A stretch of DNA of 64,000 bases from Coprinus comatus (Eukaryota; Basidiomycota; Agaricomycetes; Agaricales; Agaricaceae). The stretch spans positions 62,001 through 126,000 of the forward strand of contig JAWPGT010000032.1 of the NCBI GenBank assembly GCA_034638255.1, written 5' to 3'. This document shows positions 35,170-47,446 of this stretch, piece after piece. The position numbers and the translations under genes are program-made. The notes beneath the pieces were generated by a model that had not been told where the DNA came from, did not search any database, and saw nothing but the letters and a program-made list of their open reading frames with translations. Position 1 is the stretch's first letter, and each line of letters begins with the position of its first letter.

Positions 35170-35413
35170 GATAGCACAGAAAGAACCGATGTGCGGGGAA
35201 GTGTGGTATGTGATAGGAATCTATATATATAAAGCTAGCTTATTACGTAATGACAACCGTCTCCACAAAATTTGAGTTTGATTCAACTCTGAATATACTT
35301 GAAACGTGCCTTCAGTGAAACGCGGAAAAAATACTTTCAGTTGCAACACAATTCAATGTCTCATCATCACAAGAAATATTCATACAACCCATATCCCTCA
35401 CAAGTCTACTACA

Positions 35414-37070
35414 CTAATTAACAACAACAGTCTCCACCTTTTGCTGCTGTACCTCCGGTTGCTGAGACTGTTGTTGAGGCTGTCCACCACTCCTGGAGAT
35501 GGCTGCACCCAAAGCCTGCGTCCTCAGAGCCAGACCTCTGGTCTTCTCAATGACAGATTGGTAAACGGCTGAGGTGGTCTATTAATTTCAATAATGTTCT
35601 AGAAAACCTGGGGTAAGAAAACATGGATATAATCTTTAATGGCGTAAAGAAGTACCTTTTCAAGATCAATTTTAGCATCGGCGCCCATCCTGGTCTCTCT
35701 GATCAGGTTAACGATCCATTTTTCGCCTTCATCCCTCGACAAATTCAATCGTTCGGATAAATCCCTATTTTAAAATATCAATTTCCATTCTCAAGAACTG
35801 GCTGAGGCGAATATAACTCACCCGATGTCGATTCTTTGGTGGATCCGGCAATATGCCTCACTGATGAGGTATCTGGCATTATCCATGAATTCTCCCAAGA
35901 AATCACCCAAGAAGAAATCAGCCTTGACAACTTCCTCGGCCTTTCTCAAAGCTCTCTGAGCACCTTCAAAATCAAACTCCACATACAGCTCTTTCAAAAA
36001 CTCTGTTACGGGATCTTGGTACTGGTATTCCTCCATTTGTACCACCTTAACTACCTCTCTGATCGCATTTCTCACTCGGGGAGAAAGAGGGGTGCCCGTT
36101 GTAGAGCTTGCTTTTCTGGATAGAATTGCCGCAGCGACGACGTATCGGAGAACCCACGGACATGAAGTTTGAATGGTATTCAAATAGGTGGGCGATAAGA
36201 ATGTTTCGAGTAAGAGAGTTCGGCCCTGGGCATGATTCCAGTAGATAAATAACGACCAGTGAACCAACCAACTTCTAGAGTGTAATTGAGCCAATGCCGG
36301 ATCACCCTTTCCGCTGTCGGATTTGGCTTCTATAGCAGCAGGTCCAGTTGGTGAAGACCTCGAATCGATAAGTTCACGGAGAGTGTTCAGCTCTTCCAAA
36401 GCAGTATCCCATTTTCCTGTCAAGATATCGGAGGCCAATTTTCCCCAATGAGCAGATGTGACAAGATCTTGGTTCGTAGAAAGGACACGGAAATGGTACA
36501 GGTAATCCGCTGCACCACTGTAATTTCCGTACGAGTATTGGAATTGGCCAAAGTTGTAGAGTGCAGTGATTTGATCTAGGGTAAGCTAATCAATCGTTTT
36601 GTTGTGAGTTTTGTTATTTCTGTGATAAATTAAGAGAAAATGACATACACCGTAGTTATCCTTCAAATATTGGAGATTTTGGTTTTTGTCCTGTCTCAGG
36701 GCTTGTGCGGCATCTGGATTCTCAATCACGTCGAGTACTGCTTGCGCCTCCTGTTGAAGTTTTTCGTGTGTTGAAACAGCATTTTGTTTCTTTTGTTCGA
36801 ATTCTGATTCCACATTTTCAGTACAACTTGAACATAGTACAATAAACCAACAGATTTCACACCTGCAGGGACATCTTTTCCAGGATAAACAGTCTCAAAA
36901 AGAGTTCTGGCATAATCGAACATGTTTGTTCCCTTTGCCAATTCATACTGGGCCAAAGTGACTTCTTCTGTTGGAAAGAGTTGTGTTTCTGCAAGATGGG
37001 TGAGAAGAGGAAACGAGAGATGTCTGTCGAGGAAGGGGATGATTGTTTTTGAGAGTTCGAATTCTGCCAT
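35414..37070 (-). CDS. INT6: Translation initiation factor eIF3 subunit e (INT6)
   Basis: Exons 37070-36863, 36803-36651, 36575-35822, 35764-35656 and 35578-35414 keep phase and give 462 residues (human eIF3e has 445). The start [23 protein letters not shown] matches the family start, so the longer upstream frame is not used. Landmarks are [28 protein letters not shown], the PCI domain from about 220 to 400 with [33 protein letters not shown] and [19 protein letters not shown], and the end [16 protein letters not shown]. The C-terminus is Gln-rich. eIF3e is part of the eIF3 complex that brings mRNA to the 40S ribosome. The gene is divergent neither from KHA1 nor from the C2H2 gene: all three lie on the minus strand. 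Confidence 0.95.
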
Positions 37071-37650
37071 CTTGACCTTGAAGAGACCTTGTAGATCGAA
37101 GCAGATCAAGCGTTCCCAAATTTTGGAATTACGTAACACTCCCGCCCGCATCAATATCGGCCCGCCGCCTCCCCCGAACAAGCGGTCATCTTGACCCTGC
37201 CGGATCTATGTAGCTACAGCCTGACTACAGCATTTCAGAGCTATTATATGGCGTATCAAACTGTTAGATATAGAAGATGCTCATTGGCCGATTTTTTACC
37301 GCTTGTTTTATCTAACATCATCGATATTTTTTTTCGCCACACTTAAGTTACCATAAGGGAAGAAATAATAATATGATGTCCCACCGTACTTGCCGGAGTG
37401 CGGATAGATCAGGGAAATGCTGTGGTTGCCGTTCATTCAAAATGGTTATGATATATTAATGGGTATACATTACTTCTAAATGAATACATGTGGGAGTACT
37501 ATGCTATATACAAAGATACAATATTATAATGCGAATAAGAAGAAAAAAAGGACTATGCTACAGATTATAGAGTCATAATGCGAGTGAAAGCAAAAATTAA
37601 AGTCACAATAATAGTAATAATATCACAATCCTTCCCAGAGTCCCAGATGA
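37071..37650. other. eIF3e promoter side and 3' flank of the C2H2 gene
   Basis: No gene is seen. The part near 37500-37640 is very AT-rich. Confidence 0.5.
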
Positions 37651-38265
37651 TCACCTACGGCGTTTCTTGCTCTTTTTTGCGTCTGGAGGAAGATGTTGCG
37701 TCTGTAAGTGCCGTAGCAACGTATCTTTCCTAGAAAAGGTTTCCCCACATTGTTCGCAAATCATGCGTCCAGGCTCCTTTTGAAACCCACGTTCCCTCGC
37801 CCACGGACATGACTTTTTACTATCCCAATGGCGTCCAACATCAGTGCGACGAGTAAAGCGTGCCCCGCAAGGACAACAATAATAGCCGCCATCTTCTACA
37901 ATGTGGGTGTCCCAATCTCCTCGACGCGGACGACCAGGACCTCTCCCGAAACCAGAACCACCGGAGGTTGAAGTTGAAGTTGAAGTCATACTTACAGACG
38001 ATTGCGAGAATCGATGAGTAGAGTATGGTCCAATGAGATTGCTGGAAGGACTTCCAGTGTCAGAATAATATCCGGTGTCAGTATCCAGTAGTTGTGTGAA
38101 TACTGACTGTGGTGGCGAGCGTAAATATGAAGACGCTCGTGACGAGGAGGAATGTGATAATGTAGAAGCAGGGGAGTATGATGAGTATAATGGGGCGGTA
38201 GCAGAATATAATGAAGATGAGGGGGAAGAGTACGAGTCGGTTGGACTACGCGCAAAATTCCCTTT
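37651..38265 (-). CDS. C2H2 zinc-finger protein, main exon
   Basis: One frame runs from about 38265 to the stop at 37651. It begins with a Ser/Tyr/Pro-rich low-complexity part (about 85 residues), then a Ser-Thr repeat, a basic AT-hook-like patch (GRGPGRPRRG) and two fingers. The first is atypical (YYCCPCGARFTRRTDVGRHW...SCPWARERGF); the second is standard (MICEQCGETFSRKDTLLRHLQTQH). The end is KKSKKRRR, a likely nuclear signal. The same design is seen in the repeat-borne C2H2 genes. Upstream exons probably exist (38385-38326 and a start near 38498), but the joint into this exon does not keep phase with the sites I found, so the 5' end is open. It is probably a DNA-binding regulator. Confidence 0.7.
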   Translation of the reverse strand, partial: KGNFARSPTDSYSSPSSSLYSATAPLYSSYSPASTLSHSSSSRASSYLRSPPQSVFTQLLDTDTGYYSDTGSPSSNLIGPYSTHRFSQSSVSMTSTSTSTSGGSGFGRGPGRPRRGDWDTHIVEDGGYYCCPCGARFTRRTDVGRHWDSKKSCPWARERGFQKEPGRMICEQCGETFSRKDTLLRHLQTQHLPPDAKKSKKRRR

Positions 38266-38583
38266 GTGCTGTGTTAAATAACATTAATTAGTTATGACAT
38301 CACAGATCAAATGCCTGCTACCTACTGTGACATAGGAATCTCTCCATTAATTCCAAATGGATCGTGGCTCGCACCTGACCTTGACCTATACAGAAATAAT
38401 CATAACAGCGTGTAAGTCAAATATCTCTTTTCGAACGTATGAAATCATGATAATGATTTGATTTACCCATCTTCCTCCTTGCTCCCCGCTACCTCCATTG
38501 GCGACCGCCCGGACGACTGGCTCCATGAGTCGACTTTCGGAAATGAAGTCAATAACCAACTGAAGTTTAATATAACTTCCTTT

Positions 38584-38865
38584 TCTTTGACTTTAATTAA
38601 CTTACAGATATTGATCCTTCCCCCTCCTCCGGGAAGGTGCTCAAGATATGAGGCCGTTCATATCTGTGTGACGACGGCCAACGTCTTATGCCGTCGGATT
38701 CATCTCCATGATCATTTGTCCAGTGATCCTGCTCATTTCCCTGCATTTATTTCACTCAACGCTATGTGCTTTGAGTTGGAAGAGGATGTTTTCCTCGAGG
38801 GAAATTCGAAGAGATTGAGGAGAGAGGAATGGAGAACATTTGAACCAAAGACACAGGCTTTTTAG
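38584..38865 (+). CDS. Possible terminal exon, unknown
   Basis: After a typical acceptor (TTAACTTACAG) the frame reads ILILPPPPGRCSRYEAVHICVTTANVLCRR and continues for about 85 residues to a stop at 38865, with an acidic and then basic end. Codon use looks coding, but I cannot find the upstream exons, and the first exon of the opposing C2H2 gene may lie close by. I do not recognise the family. Confidence 0.25.
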   Translation, partial: SLTLINLQILILPPPPGRCSRYEAVHICVTTANVLCRRIHLHDHLSSDPAHFPAFISLNAMCFELEEDVFLEGNSKRLRREEWRTFEPKTQAF

Positions 38866-41800
38866 ATGATTTAGAGAGCTGTATTAGAATCTGCTGTCTC
38901 TGTGGACGTCGTATCTAACTTCGAGTAAAAGTCCTTGCTCCTCCATGATGAGCTAGTTCAACTTCCAAGGAGTTCCGGATATAAAAAAAAATATACTCCT
39001 GTATGAATAGAAATCGTCATAACATAAGCTCGTTGAATCTTGCTTTCAACATCATTTGGGCTATGGGCATGCAAGTTTGAATTAATATGAGGCAAATCAT
39101 ATCGTTAGTATATTTGGTTTGTTTGTTTTTTTGACCGAGGGGTGGCGTGAAAATCACAGCCAAATCACTAAGAGGTGTATAGTATATTGATATTGGCGCT
39201 TGAACATTGATTATACACAAATATTAATCGTCGGTTGTTAGGGACGTTTGACATTGCATCTTAAAATCGGTTGAAGATGCCGTGTTATACTATGTTTGGG
39301 CGTCAGTTGTGGGTGTATGTTTGCATAGTCTCCGCCACACTGTTTATGTATCGTTTATGTTGCCAGTGTGGTAGACTCGATATTCATCTTTTATTTGTGT
39401 AGTAGTACTGATACTACATAATGGACGACTTTGCGCGGTTTCGATTGGACGCCCAATAACAACTGAAGCGCCTCACACAATAAACCTCTCCGATAATTCC
39501 ACATATGGAAGTTTTCATATTTGAGCCATTTTCGAGACAGTTTAAGCATGCCAAAACTATAACTAGCAACTCCTTCCAGCCTCTTGATTGTCATATCATG
39601 GGGTATAATCTTCAGTATGTTTGAAGATCAATCCGGTTATGCTCATGCCGAGTCGGCGGTCAGTGGCTTTATTCAGATATCATGACCTTCCTAAAACGGA
39701 TATCAGTCAAAAACGTAAACATTTTGAACTTTAACTCCTGACTCATACTACATCCTTAAGCGCGACTTTCAGCGATTTCCCCCCCAACCCACCACACATC
39801 CTCTTCTGTTATCTTCTGTTATCTTCTGTCATGGTGTCCTACTGATATCTAATAACCATTGGCGCCAGCACAGGTCCATATCGTTCATTAAACCCGATTC
39901 CTCCATTTGCTACAACTTACGCCTTCCTTGTTGCTTTCGAAGCTCACCTTTCTCATACTTGCCGAACGCGTGTACTCTACAGGACGGACCGCCCAACATT
40001 CTAGACAAGATCCAGAAATCGATGGAGAAGCAAAAAAAGATTTTGTAGTGCTCTTTCTTGTAAATCCTACCACGAATCACCTCGGCAAATAAAAAGACAG
40101 CCTGACTGAGGTGACGTCGTTCATTGATAATAAACTGAATGTCTTGGATAATTGATAATCAAATACATATAGACAAATGAGGACTCATCATGATATTCGT
40201 GTTTACCCTAGCCCATACCCCAACCATCAACCTTAACGAGTCCAAATGCCGTTGTGTCCCATGTCATACGCAATGTTGTTTTTACAACAAAAACTGTTTT
40301 TAACCAGCTATCCAGCTCTGACTCAACCCTACTGTCCCTTTCCTAAATTTATCATACTAACTTTGCTTGTTGTTATGGACCAAGTTTTCTCCTCTTCTTT
40401 TCTACTTCCTTTTGGTGAGGAGAGTGACCATGACGATGAAGATGACGGTAACTCGGGGAAAGGTTTTTCGTCATTTTAACCGATATCCATGTTTAATTGA
40501 ATTGAATTGAATTATTTCTATCTCGCAATAGCACATGTATATGAATCAATATACCACAGCTTTATTCAATCTCTATAATTACATTCTGTGTGGAGAAATT
40601 ACCAACACATTGGTAGGGTCTAAAATCCGGGGACTCCGACTCCGAGCTACCGACCCAGGGACGATATGTTGATGGTGAGAACTCGATATTTGGGTCATAT
40701 AACCACTTACCTCTTTCGACATTAAGCATTATTTATACGTACTAGTAAGGCCCTTCGTTCATGTATGAGAGTGGGAGAAAGAACTTGTAATTTACTGGAA
40801 AAGCTTTTTATTGAAGAATGCGATATTATCCTTCCGTCACTGAATTGCTGCTGAATTGGAAGATTCCCTTTTTTATGTAGATCACAACTAATAATACACA
40901 CATAGCCACAGAATCGGGAACAAATCTAGATCGCTATTTAGAAGGATAAAGTACGTACCCGGCCAATTGTGAATACCAACAAATGTTTTCCTAGGTGCAG
41001 GTGACCCTTCTGAAACGATTATTATGCTATAGCCTCCCGGAGACTCTTTAAGTTCTACTCCGAGAAGATGGATAGTAGTATGTATAACAATGAGGTTTTC
41101 ATTGGAACGGACAGAATCAGTTTCTTCGACTCATCAAATGAGTTACTTTGACACATTGGGGCGTAAAAAGGGTATACATTCCAATCTTGGAAAAAAAATG
41201 CATCCTAGTTCTCTGACTCCTCTCCTTTCTGATAACTTGTTCATGGTCTATGAAGCACAGACGCCTACCGCCCAAGATCGAAGGCTTATTATTCATCAAT
41301 GACAACGTTGGATTGGCAGCGCTCAGTGTCTACCGGACGAACCATCAGCTTATATGGAGACGAATGAGCAACGATAATGATACTATACCTAGTACAACCT
41401 TCACAAAGGTCAAATCATCAGTCCAACTTGAGCTTGAACGGACTTTGAGAATATTTATCTTTAGTTTGAAGTCTGATCACAACTACTTTCTTACTTTTGC
41501 TTCTACTGCCCCGGATACTCTCCTTTCCGACACTTTCCCGAGTGAGTGAGTACGCTGTGCAATTTACTTACGAATTACATCACTTATGATGAAATCTTAT
41601 GACGGTGTGAAAACTAGTTCGTTCAAGTAATAACTACTTAACCACGTATATGTGAGAAACAACAGCTCGTATGTCATTTGGAAGGCTTCGTACTCACATT
41701 ACAATTCCTTTGAGGCGATGTTTTATGAGCCTTTGAATATAGCATGACGGTCTCACAAGGGATGTTTATTTTAGGGATGCGAGAAGATTGGAATAGTCCA

Positions 41801-42223
41801 GAAATAGTTCATCCGAGCTCCGCGAGATAAACTTAGTTACCAGTCCAGTCTGATAATTTCAAACGCACATTCAAAAGATTAATGGTCACTGGTATTTCAA
41901 CATTCCACTGGTTTGCTTGAGACTTTCTTTTCGAGTAACTTCCGCAATTCCGGGACTATATGTCAGCAACTACAGTATTGTGAGATGCTTGTCTTCATAA
42001 TTCGCCGCTTACCCGCCTGTATTGTAAGATCCCTCACTATACCGAGTATACGCCACACAAGGCAGACATTAATCTAAGTATGTATGCCGGTGACGCGCGC
42101 ACTGCCACACTATTGGTCGCCGGCCCATTGATCCGACACTGGCCACGTGAGTCTCACCTGCCCGAAACCCGTAGTAGACGCCCACTACACCATGATGTAG
42201 ACTGAGTATAAAAGCATCTCTAT
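38866..42223. other. Long region without a supported gene
   Basis: Short frames occur (for example 39907-40092, 40246-40479, 41090-41302, 41250-41549) but none shows a family motif or a consistent exon chain. The DNA is AT-rich and looks like decayed material. A 10-base tandem repeat lies at 39803-39832 and a run of AATTG units at about 40494-40513. Confidence 0.4.
39803..39832. repeat. 10-base tandem repeat (3 units)
   Basis: The unit CTTCTGTTAT is present three times in a row; the third differs by one base. Confidence 0.8.
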
Positions 42224-42484
42224 GTGCTTTATTCTGAACTATACACTCCACTGCTTGGCTACACAATAACTTTTAATCATAAACCCTCGTCGCCAGTGAC
42301 CACGACCTATGGGCCGAATGAGCCTGAGCAGGTGCGAAATGGCAAAGCATATAGGACCGAGCAACATGGAATCTGGGGTATTTCGTATATGGATGAAGGT
42401 TATTATCGAAAAAATCTGGAATTTCATGATGATTTAAGAAAATTGTTGCCTTCGTTACATCAACTCATTATCGACATATATTAG
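42224..42484 (+). CDS. Possible exon, unknown protein
   Basis: The frame encodes about 80 residues that look coding (YTITFNHKPSSPVTTTYGPNE..., ending in DDLRKLLPSLHQLIIDIY). No motif is recognised. It may be a small gene or one exon of a gene that includes the exons further right. Confidence 0.25.
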   Translation: MLYSELYTPLLGYTITFNHKPSSPVTTTYGPNEPEQVRNGKAYRTEQHGIWGISYMDEGYYRKNLEFHDDLRKLLPSLHQLIIDIY

Positions 42485-42805
42485 GCATCCCCTTTATTTA
42501 TTGTCTATTGTTTATCTCGATTTTGGGGGGGATGCGAACCGGCTATTTCTCACCACTTCTCTGGGCAGCTACTAAGAGTGGTAGGTCTCTCTAAATTGTT
42601 ATTTAGCGAACGAACTAATGATGTACAGAATACAATATCAGATTGAAGTTCATCCAAAAGATAATACTTACACGCAAACCATATTTTATTTTCGGCGGTT
42701 TCGAGGCTCACAGCCATTTCCCTTGTAGGGGGTGTTTACTGGCACTGGTACGTCAGTTATATATAGAAGATTCTCCCATTGATGAAATCGTGTGTATGTT
42801 TTCAG

Positions 42806-43413
42806 TGAAGATTTAGCCTCCAGAATGCGTCACAAAGTTCTAAGTAACTTTGACCTTCGAATTATGAAAGGTCAGTAACCACGTTTTATCTGATCATGCT
42901 ACTAAACACTAATCCGCAAGCAGCAAAGCTTAATCAAGACTTGGTCGCTGTCGGTGGTAAGTAGTGTAGTGTCCATCATGATGCAGTCGTATCTCTGACC
43001 ACACAAATAGATCCAGCAAATAAAATAGATGTGGATGCAAAGCAAGCTTGGACCTCCTTGTCTAAGATAATTGAATTCATGACTTATTTTATTACTGCAT
43101 TGAGCCAGATGACCCTCATCTATAATCTATCAAGAGAATCAAGCGGCCTCACCCTCATTTCTCTTTGCCCCATACAGCCACTTATATATATATATAACAA
43201 CGGGTAGGAATCTATGGGATAAAGGTGCGTGATCTTTGAATACCCCAATGTACTTAGTGACTGATAACATGACCTTATATTATTTGTTCTTATAGTGTCT
43301 CTTATGACACAGGACAATAAGAACTACTTACGCATGGAGGCACTGAAATGCCTGACATCAGAGGTATATCGGCAGAATGTAGCGGATAACAACCTCAAAA
43401 AATACATCATTTC
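42806..43413 (+). CDS. Putative multi-exon gene, unknown
   Basis: A series of short open segments is bordered by good splice sites: EDLASRMRHKVLSNFDLRIMK (ends 42870 at /gtcagt), AKLNQDLVAVGG (after cagcag, ends 42959 at /gtaagt), DPANKIDVDAKQAW..EFMTYFITALSQ (after aatag at 43010), and VSLMTQDNKNYLRMEALKCLTSEVYRQN..KKYIIS (after tatag at 43294, ends about 43413 at /gtatgt). They are helical and charged, like the protein at 47447, but not clearly related. The first and last exons are not found. Confidence is low. Confidence 0.3.
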
Positions 43414-43449
43414 CGGTATGTTGACGTGTCATCCATCATAAACCATTCT

Positions 43450-44335
43450 TCATAGTAACATACGACTAGAATACCAAAGGTTAAAATCTGTAGGAGGCAG
43501 TGAGTCGAGCGAAGATCCGTGGGCTTTGTTCAGATGATTTCGGTCTTCAATCCCTAGGATAACATGGTTCATTTTCGAGTAACTGAGTGAAAACGGATGA
43601 TGGGGGTGAGAATAAACAAGATGAAACACACGAAGACAGCGTATGAGGTGAATCATGAGGCCGGCAAATATGTGAAAAATGACGAAGTTGATGAGAATGC
43701 TGAAAGGCAAGGGGGATATAATGAATCTGTATTGCGTATGAAACAACTGTCCAAGGGTTGCGTTATATGCCATTAATTAGATCTAATAGAAAGTTGTTAA
43801 TATAGCTATTATTATTGTGCTACAATATATGGTTCTGATGTTCTTTCTCGTCCATTGACCAAGCTACCTTGCATATGGGAAGGGAAACGAAATGGTTTGT
43901 AAAGTATAAACGTATTGATTGAAGCCATCTTAAGAAATCAATATGCAAGAGGTGAAGAACAGTGTCAAGAAGAGGGCTTCCGAGGTGAAGAGAAGTGAGA
44001 CAAACGAAGCTAGAGCGATGAGAGCCGTAATTCTTCCTGTTCTTCTCCCCGTCCGTGACCCTCAGCTCATATTCCTTCAGCAATTTTTCAAGTTCCCTTC
44101 CGCCTTTAGGTTTCTTTTACTTCTTTTCCGATTCCAGTTTTTTTTCATATTCCTAGTTCTCTGACAAGTTCCTCTGCATCTTCCTATTCCTTAGCATATA
44201 TCCGAGCTATCTATGTTTGGGGTGCTTTCATTTTGATTTCCATATACTCTAATAAGATCAAGATCCTTTGATTTCTTTGATGGCTAATTCCTTCAATTCC
44301 TGATGAAGTGGGTCCTGTGAGGAAATCCAACAGAC
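43450..44335. other. No supported gene; charged minus-strand frames
   Basis: On the minus strand around 44000-44200 frames rich in Lys and Glu (EYEKKLESEKK, RELEKLLKEYELR) look like a decayed coiled-coil segment with stops. Nothing else is readable. Confidence 0.3.
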
Positions 44336-44872
44336 TCAATATGGTGACATGAATGGAGACAACGGGGTCAAACCATTGGAGTACATGTTTAGGTCATTGA
44401 AGTGGGAAATTCTATCAAGCAACCACATATGTACTTTCCACTTGGCTGCCTTCAGTTCTGTCTCTTTTATTATAAGCTCATTTTGGGCGTGACTGAAGTG
44501 GTAATGAGCATAGTGTGGTGGATGTGTGTGGCTTTTGCTGATTGAATACTCACTGCATATACGGAGTGTGCTCCTGATATGGGATCGACAGGAAATCCAT
44601 CCACTCATCTTCCGTTATTCCCTGGTGCTGTGAGTGCTGTAAACAAATCCAAAATTTGTTTAGCGGATTTACCTCTTGGACATGATGGACGTTACCGATG
44701 ATCCTGAAGACAAAGGTGGTGTATGAGCAAAGAAGCCAGGGTTGTCGAAGACCATGCCGGGACCTTGCGTCGATGTATTGAGCAGATGTTCATTAGTGGC
44801 GTGAGTGTAAATATGATCTTCTATATTAAAGTTTTGCGAATTGAAGGAGTGAAAGTCTGCATGATCGTGCAT
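44336..44872 (-). pseudogene. C2H2 gene of repeat copy B, internally deleted
   Basis: The first exon matches those of copies A and C (MHDHADFHSFNSQN... on the minus strand). After the second exon about 380 bases are missing: the sequence jumps to the part just before the fingers, and the first finger is degenerate (the cysteines are lost and a stop follows soon). The second finger is absent. This copy cannot make a zinc-finger protein. Confidence 0.75.
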
Positions 44873-46214
44873 TTGGAATAAGGATACTCGACAGTGAGGT
44901 GGGGAAACGAGTGGAACTAGGTGTAGAAGTGACACATCCGTCGGTTTTTATGGGATGCGCGAATAGCGATATGAGTGTAGAAAGAATGCCTCAATAAGTT
45001 GAACTGTGAACTGGTTCACTCCGCCAGAGCCTGAATAATGTATATTAAATGTATGGTAAATGTATCCATCTTTTTGAAAGTCTGTAAACGTTCCAATAAG
45101 TCTCTGTCAACTATAACTGTGTCATATATACGAGTTTTAATGGCTTTGTTGACTTTCTGTGTGCACGATGTACTAGAGGAAACATATGTGTGGTTGCTGC
45201 TACTTTTGGCCGAGTGTTCTATTCTTGTACTAATCTCGTGATCTGAAATAAGGGTGGATTATTGGCGCTTATAGATCCTTGTGCATGGATATCGTTCAAA
45301 TGACCGCCTTTGAGAACGGATTTGGCTGGGAGTTCTCTGGAAATACTATGGCATAAATTTCCGAGAATTATATTAAATTTAAAGCCAATACTGAATACCA
45401 TAGAGAGAGTTTTGACGACGCAGAGAAATAAGAGATGAGAAAAACTACTATAAAAGGGAATAAATTCGAAATGAATCGCCGACCCGTGGGAGTGACAATG
45501 GATTTGATGCGGTCCAGAAGGTGATCGGGTCTATACAGTCCACAGCAATCTGTCGTTCTTGCACGCCGCTAAGACGTGGTGTGTTAATCACATATAAATC
45601 GTCCAATGAAAATGTTCGAGGGTTCAACTGAGTAATATGATTATATACTGAAAGGTAGATGTTTTCGAATCATACGAGCGATATGGTCATGATTTCGGAA
45701 TATCTAATGGACAGGATTAATCTTGACTGAAATGCATTATAAGAGCTTTCTGTAGTGTATGCCTCCAAACGATGCTAACTCTATCCTCTTATACAACTCG
45801 ACATTCAAACCCAGGTATGCACTTGATTAATTAGATTCTGATCTGGTGCAATCAATCCGATGTAGGCGGTATACATAAGTGCCTGCTTATATGATTCCGA
45901 GGACGAAATTATGGAATGACTTGTAGAAGAATGCTAGAATTATAGAACTTTCTGATGTATTTAGAGGCTGTGGCAGTAGTCCATCGCAGAGTTTGGATCA
46001 ACAGAATACATACCACCAGCAAGGTTCGAATTTGCGTACAGCATCATTGATGCGCGTGACTTGATGTTCACACGCCTACTAACAGGATACATCATAGACT
46101 CCACTAGATTGCCTTGTTATGTACCATGCCCTCCATACGCATCCGAAACTCATCCTACGCCAGTCTTAACGACAATCCTTCCAATACACCACCATCGGAT
46201 CGTTCTATCTTTCA
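44380..46214 (-). repeat. 2.3-kb repeat, copy B (inverted, shortened)
   Basis: In reverse orientation it matches copies A and C, nearly identical to C over 44660-45630. It ends at the left inside the finger region. At the right it includes the first 26 or so codons of the DUF2985 gene (ATG at 46130-46132, plus strand: MPSIRIRNSSYASLNDNPSNT), and similarity stops after TTCTATCTT at about 46214. Confidence 0.8.
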
Positions 46215-47446
46215 CTTTAGTCCTACGTCCCCTATAATACGGACGGCCGGGATACTGGCACAATGAGTGACGCTTTATGAATACAATCTTACAGTGGACT
46301 AAGATAAAGACCATGCTCTGAAAATGGCTATGGATGAGTTGGAAAGGACAGTGGAAATAAGTTGCTGGGAGCGTTAAAGACTATTAGTGTGTTCACTTTG
46401 AAAGATCAAGTTCTTTGCCCGATGAGAATGGATCACTCTTAAAACTAACTAGCTTCGGATGAGCGGAAATTCCAGGTCTACTGGCAGTATATCCTGGTGT
46501 CATCTCCGTGGTTATAAAGAAAAGTTCGGACATTCCTGATAGACGCTCATGTGAGAAATTGACATAGACGCCGCATCGAAGTCGGAACTGTCGTACACAA
46601 CTGAACGCCAATGACGCTATCTTCGCTTGCTTTCATGCATATCTTTGTTTTACAAGGAGGCTATGCCTCATACTCCTGCATTCCCCTAGACTATATCAAC
46701 TGTCCATGATTTCTTCGGACATATCTTACTCTTAGGCGCGACGAATTGGAGCACCCTCTTCGGTTTCGAACTCTACGGACGGATGATGTGAGAGAACACT
46801 GACATCCCTCTTATTTCCCCTTCAAAAGATGCTGTGCGTTGGTTTCAGTAACTATGATTTGGAATGACAAAGAACGACCAACATTGTGAGTTCGTATTGT
46901 GCCCTGTAGTAGTATGTTGGCGCCCGAGAGACTGATACTGTGTCATTGATCTTCAGACGAAATTATCTTTCTTTTTTCTGTCCCTCTCAATGTTCATTTT
47001 TGACTTGGTAAGTCCAAAAAAAATTTCTCTGAGAAGTATCAATATTCGTTGATATTTTACAAATTGCTCATATTCAGCCAAGAGTCTGTATTATCAACAA
47101 AATTCAGAACAATGATCACTGACCAAAATCAAGCGCCTCTTAAGTTGCGAGAATAAAGCACAAGCGCTAAATAGTGCACTGCTTGATCCTCTCCACACGG
47201 AATTGAGAAATTTTCGATATACCGACGTAGAGGGATCTTGTCAACAAGTTCTAGGGAATGCAGGGGCTATAGACATTCGGTTGGACCAAGTTTGCCGGCG
47301 ACCGTGTAAGTGCTATTTGGGGTGTTGTTCAAGAAGTTTAAATACCTGCTAAAGGTTGTGTTCTAGTAACAATCTCTCTCTCATTCCTCCCAATCAACGT
47401 CGCTGAACGTTTACATTTATCCAATACTACCTCGCCTTGCCGTATA
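46215..47446. other. No supported gene; upstream region of the 190-residue protein
   Basis: A 72-codon minus-strand frame at 46393-46611 has no recognised content. From about 47170 on the sequence is shared with 25330-25600, so this promoter region was duplicated along with the gene. Confidence 0.4.

Noticed and set aside
37071..37181. Longer N-terminus of eIF3e from an upstream start
   Set aside because: The family begins at MAEFELSK; the upstream part is Gly-rich leader sequence not seen in eIF3e.
37992..38255. Minus-strand 87-codon frame rich in His, Leu and Tyr
   Set aside because: It is another frame of the Ser/Tyr-rich exon of the C2H2 gene; the frame that leads into the zinc fingers is the real one.
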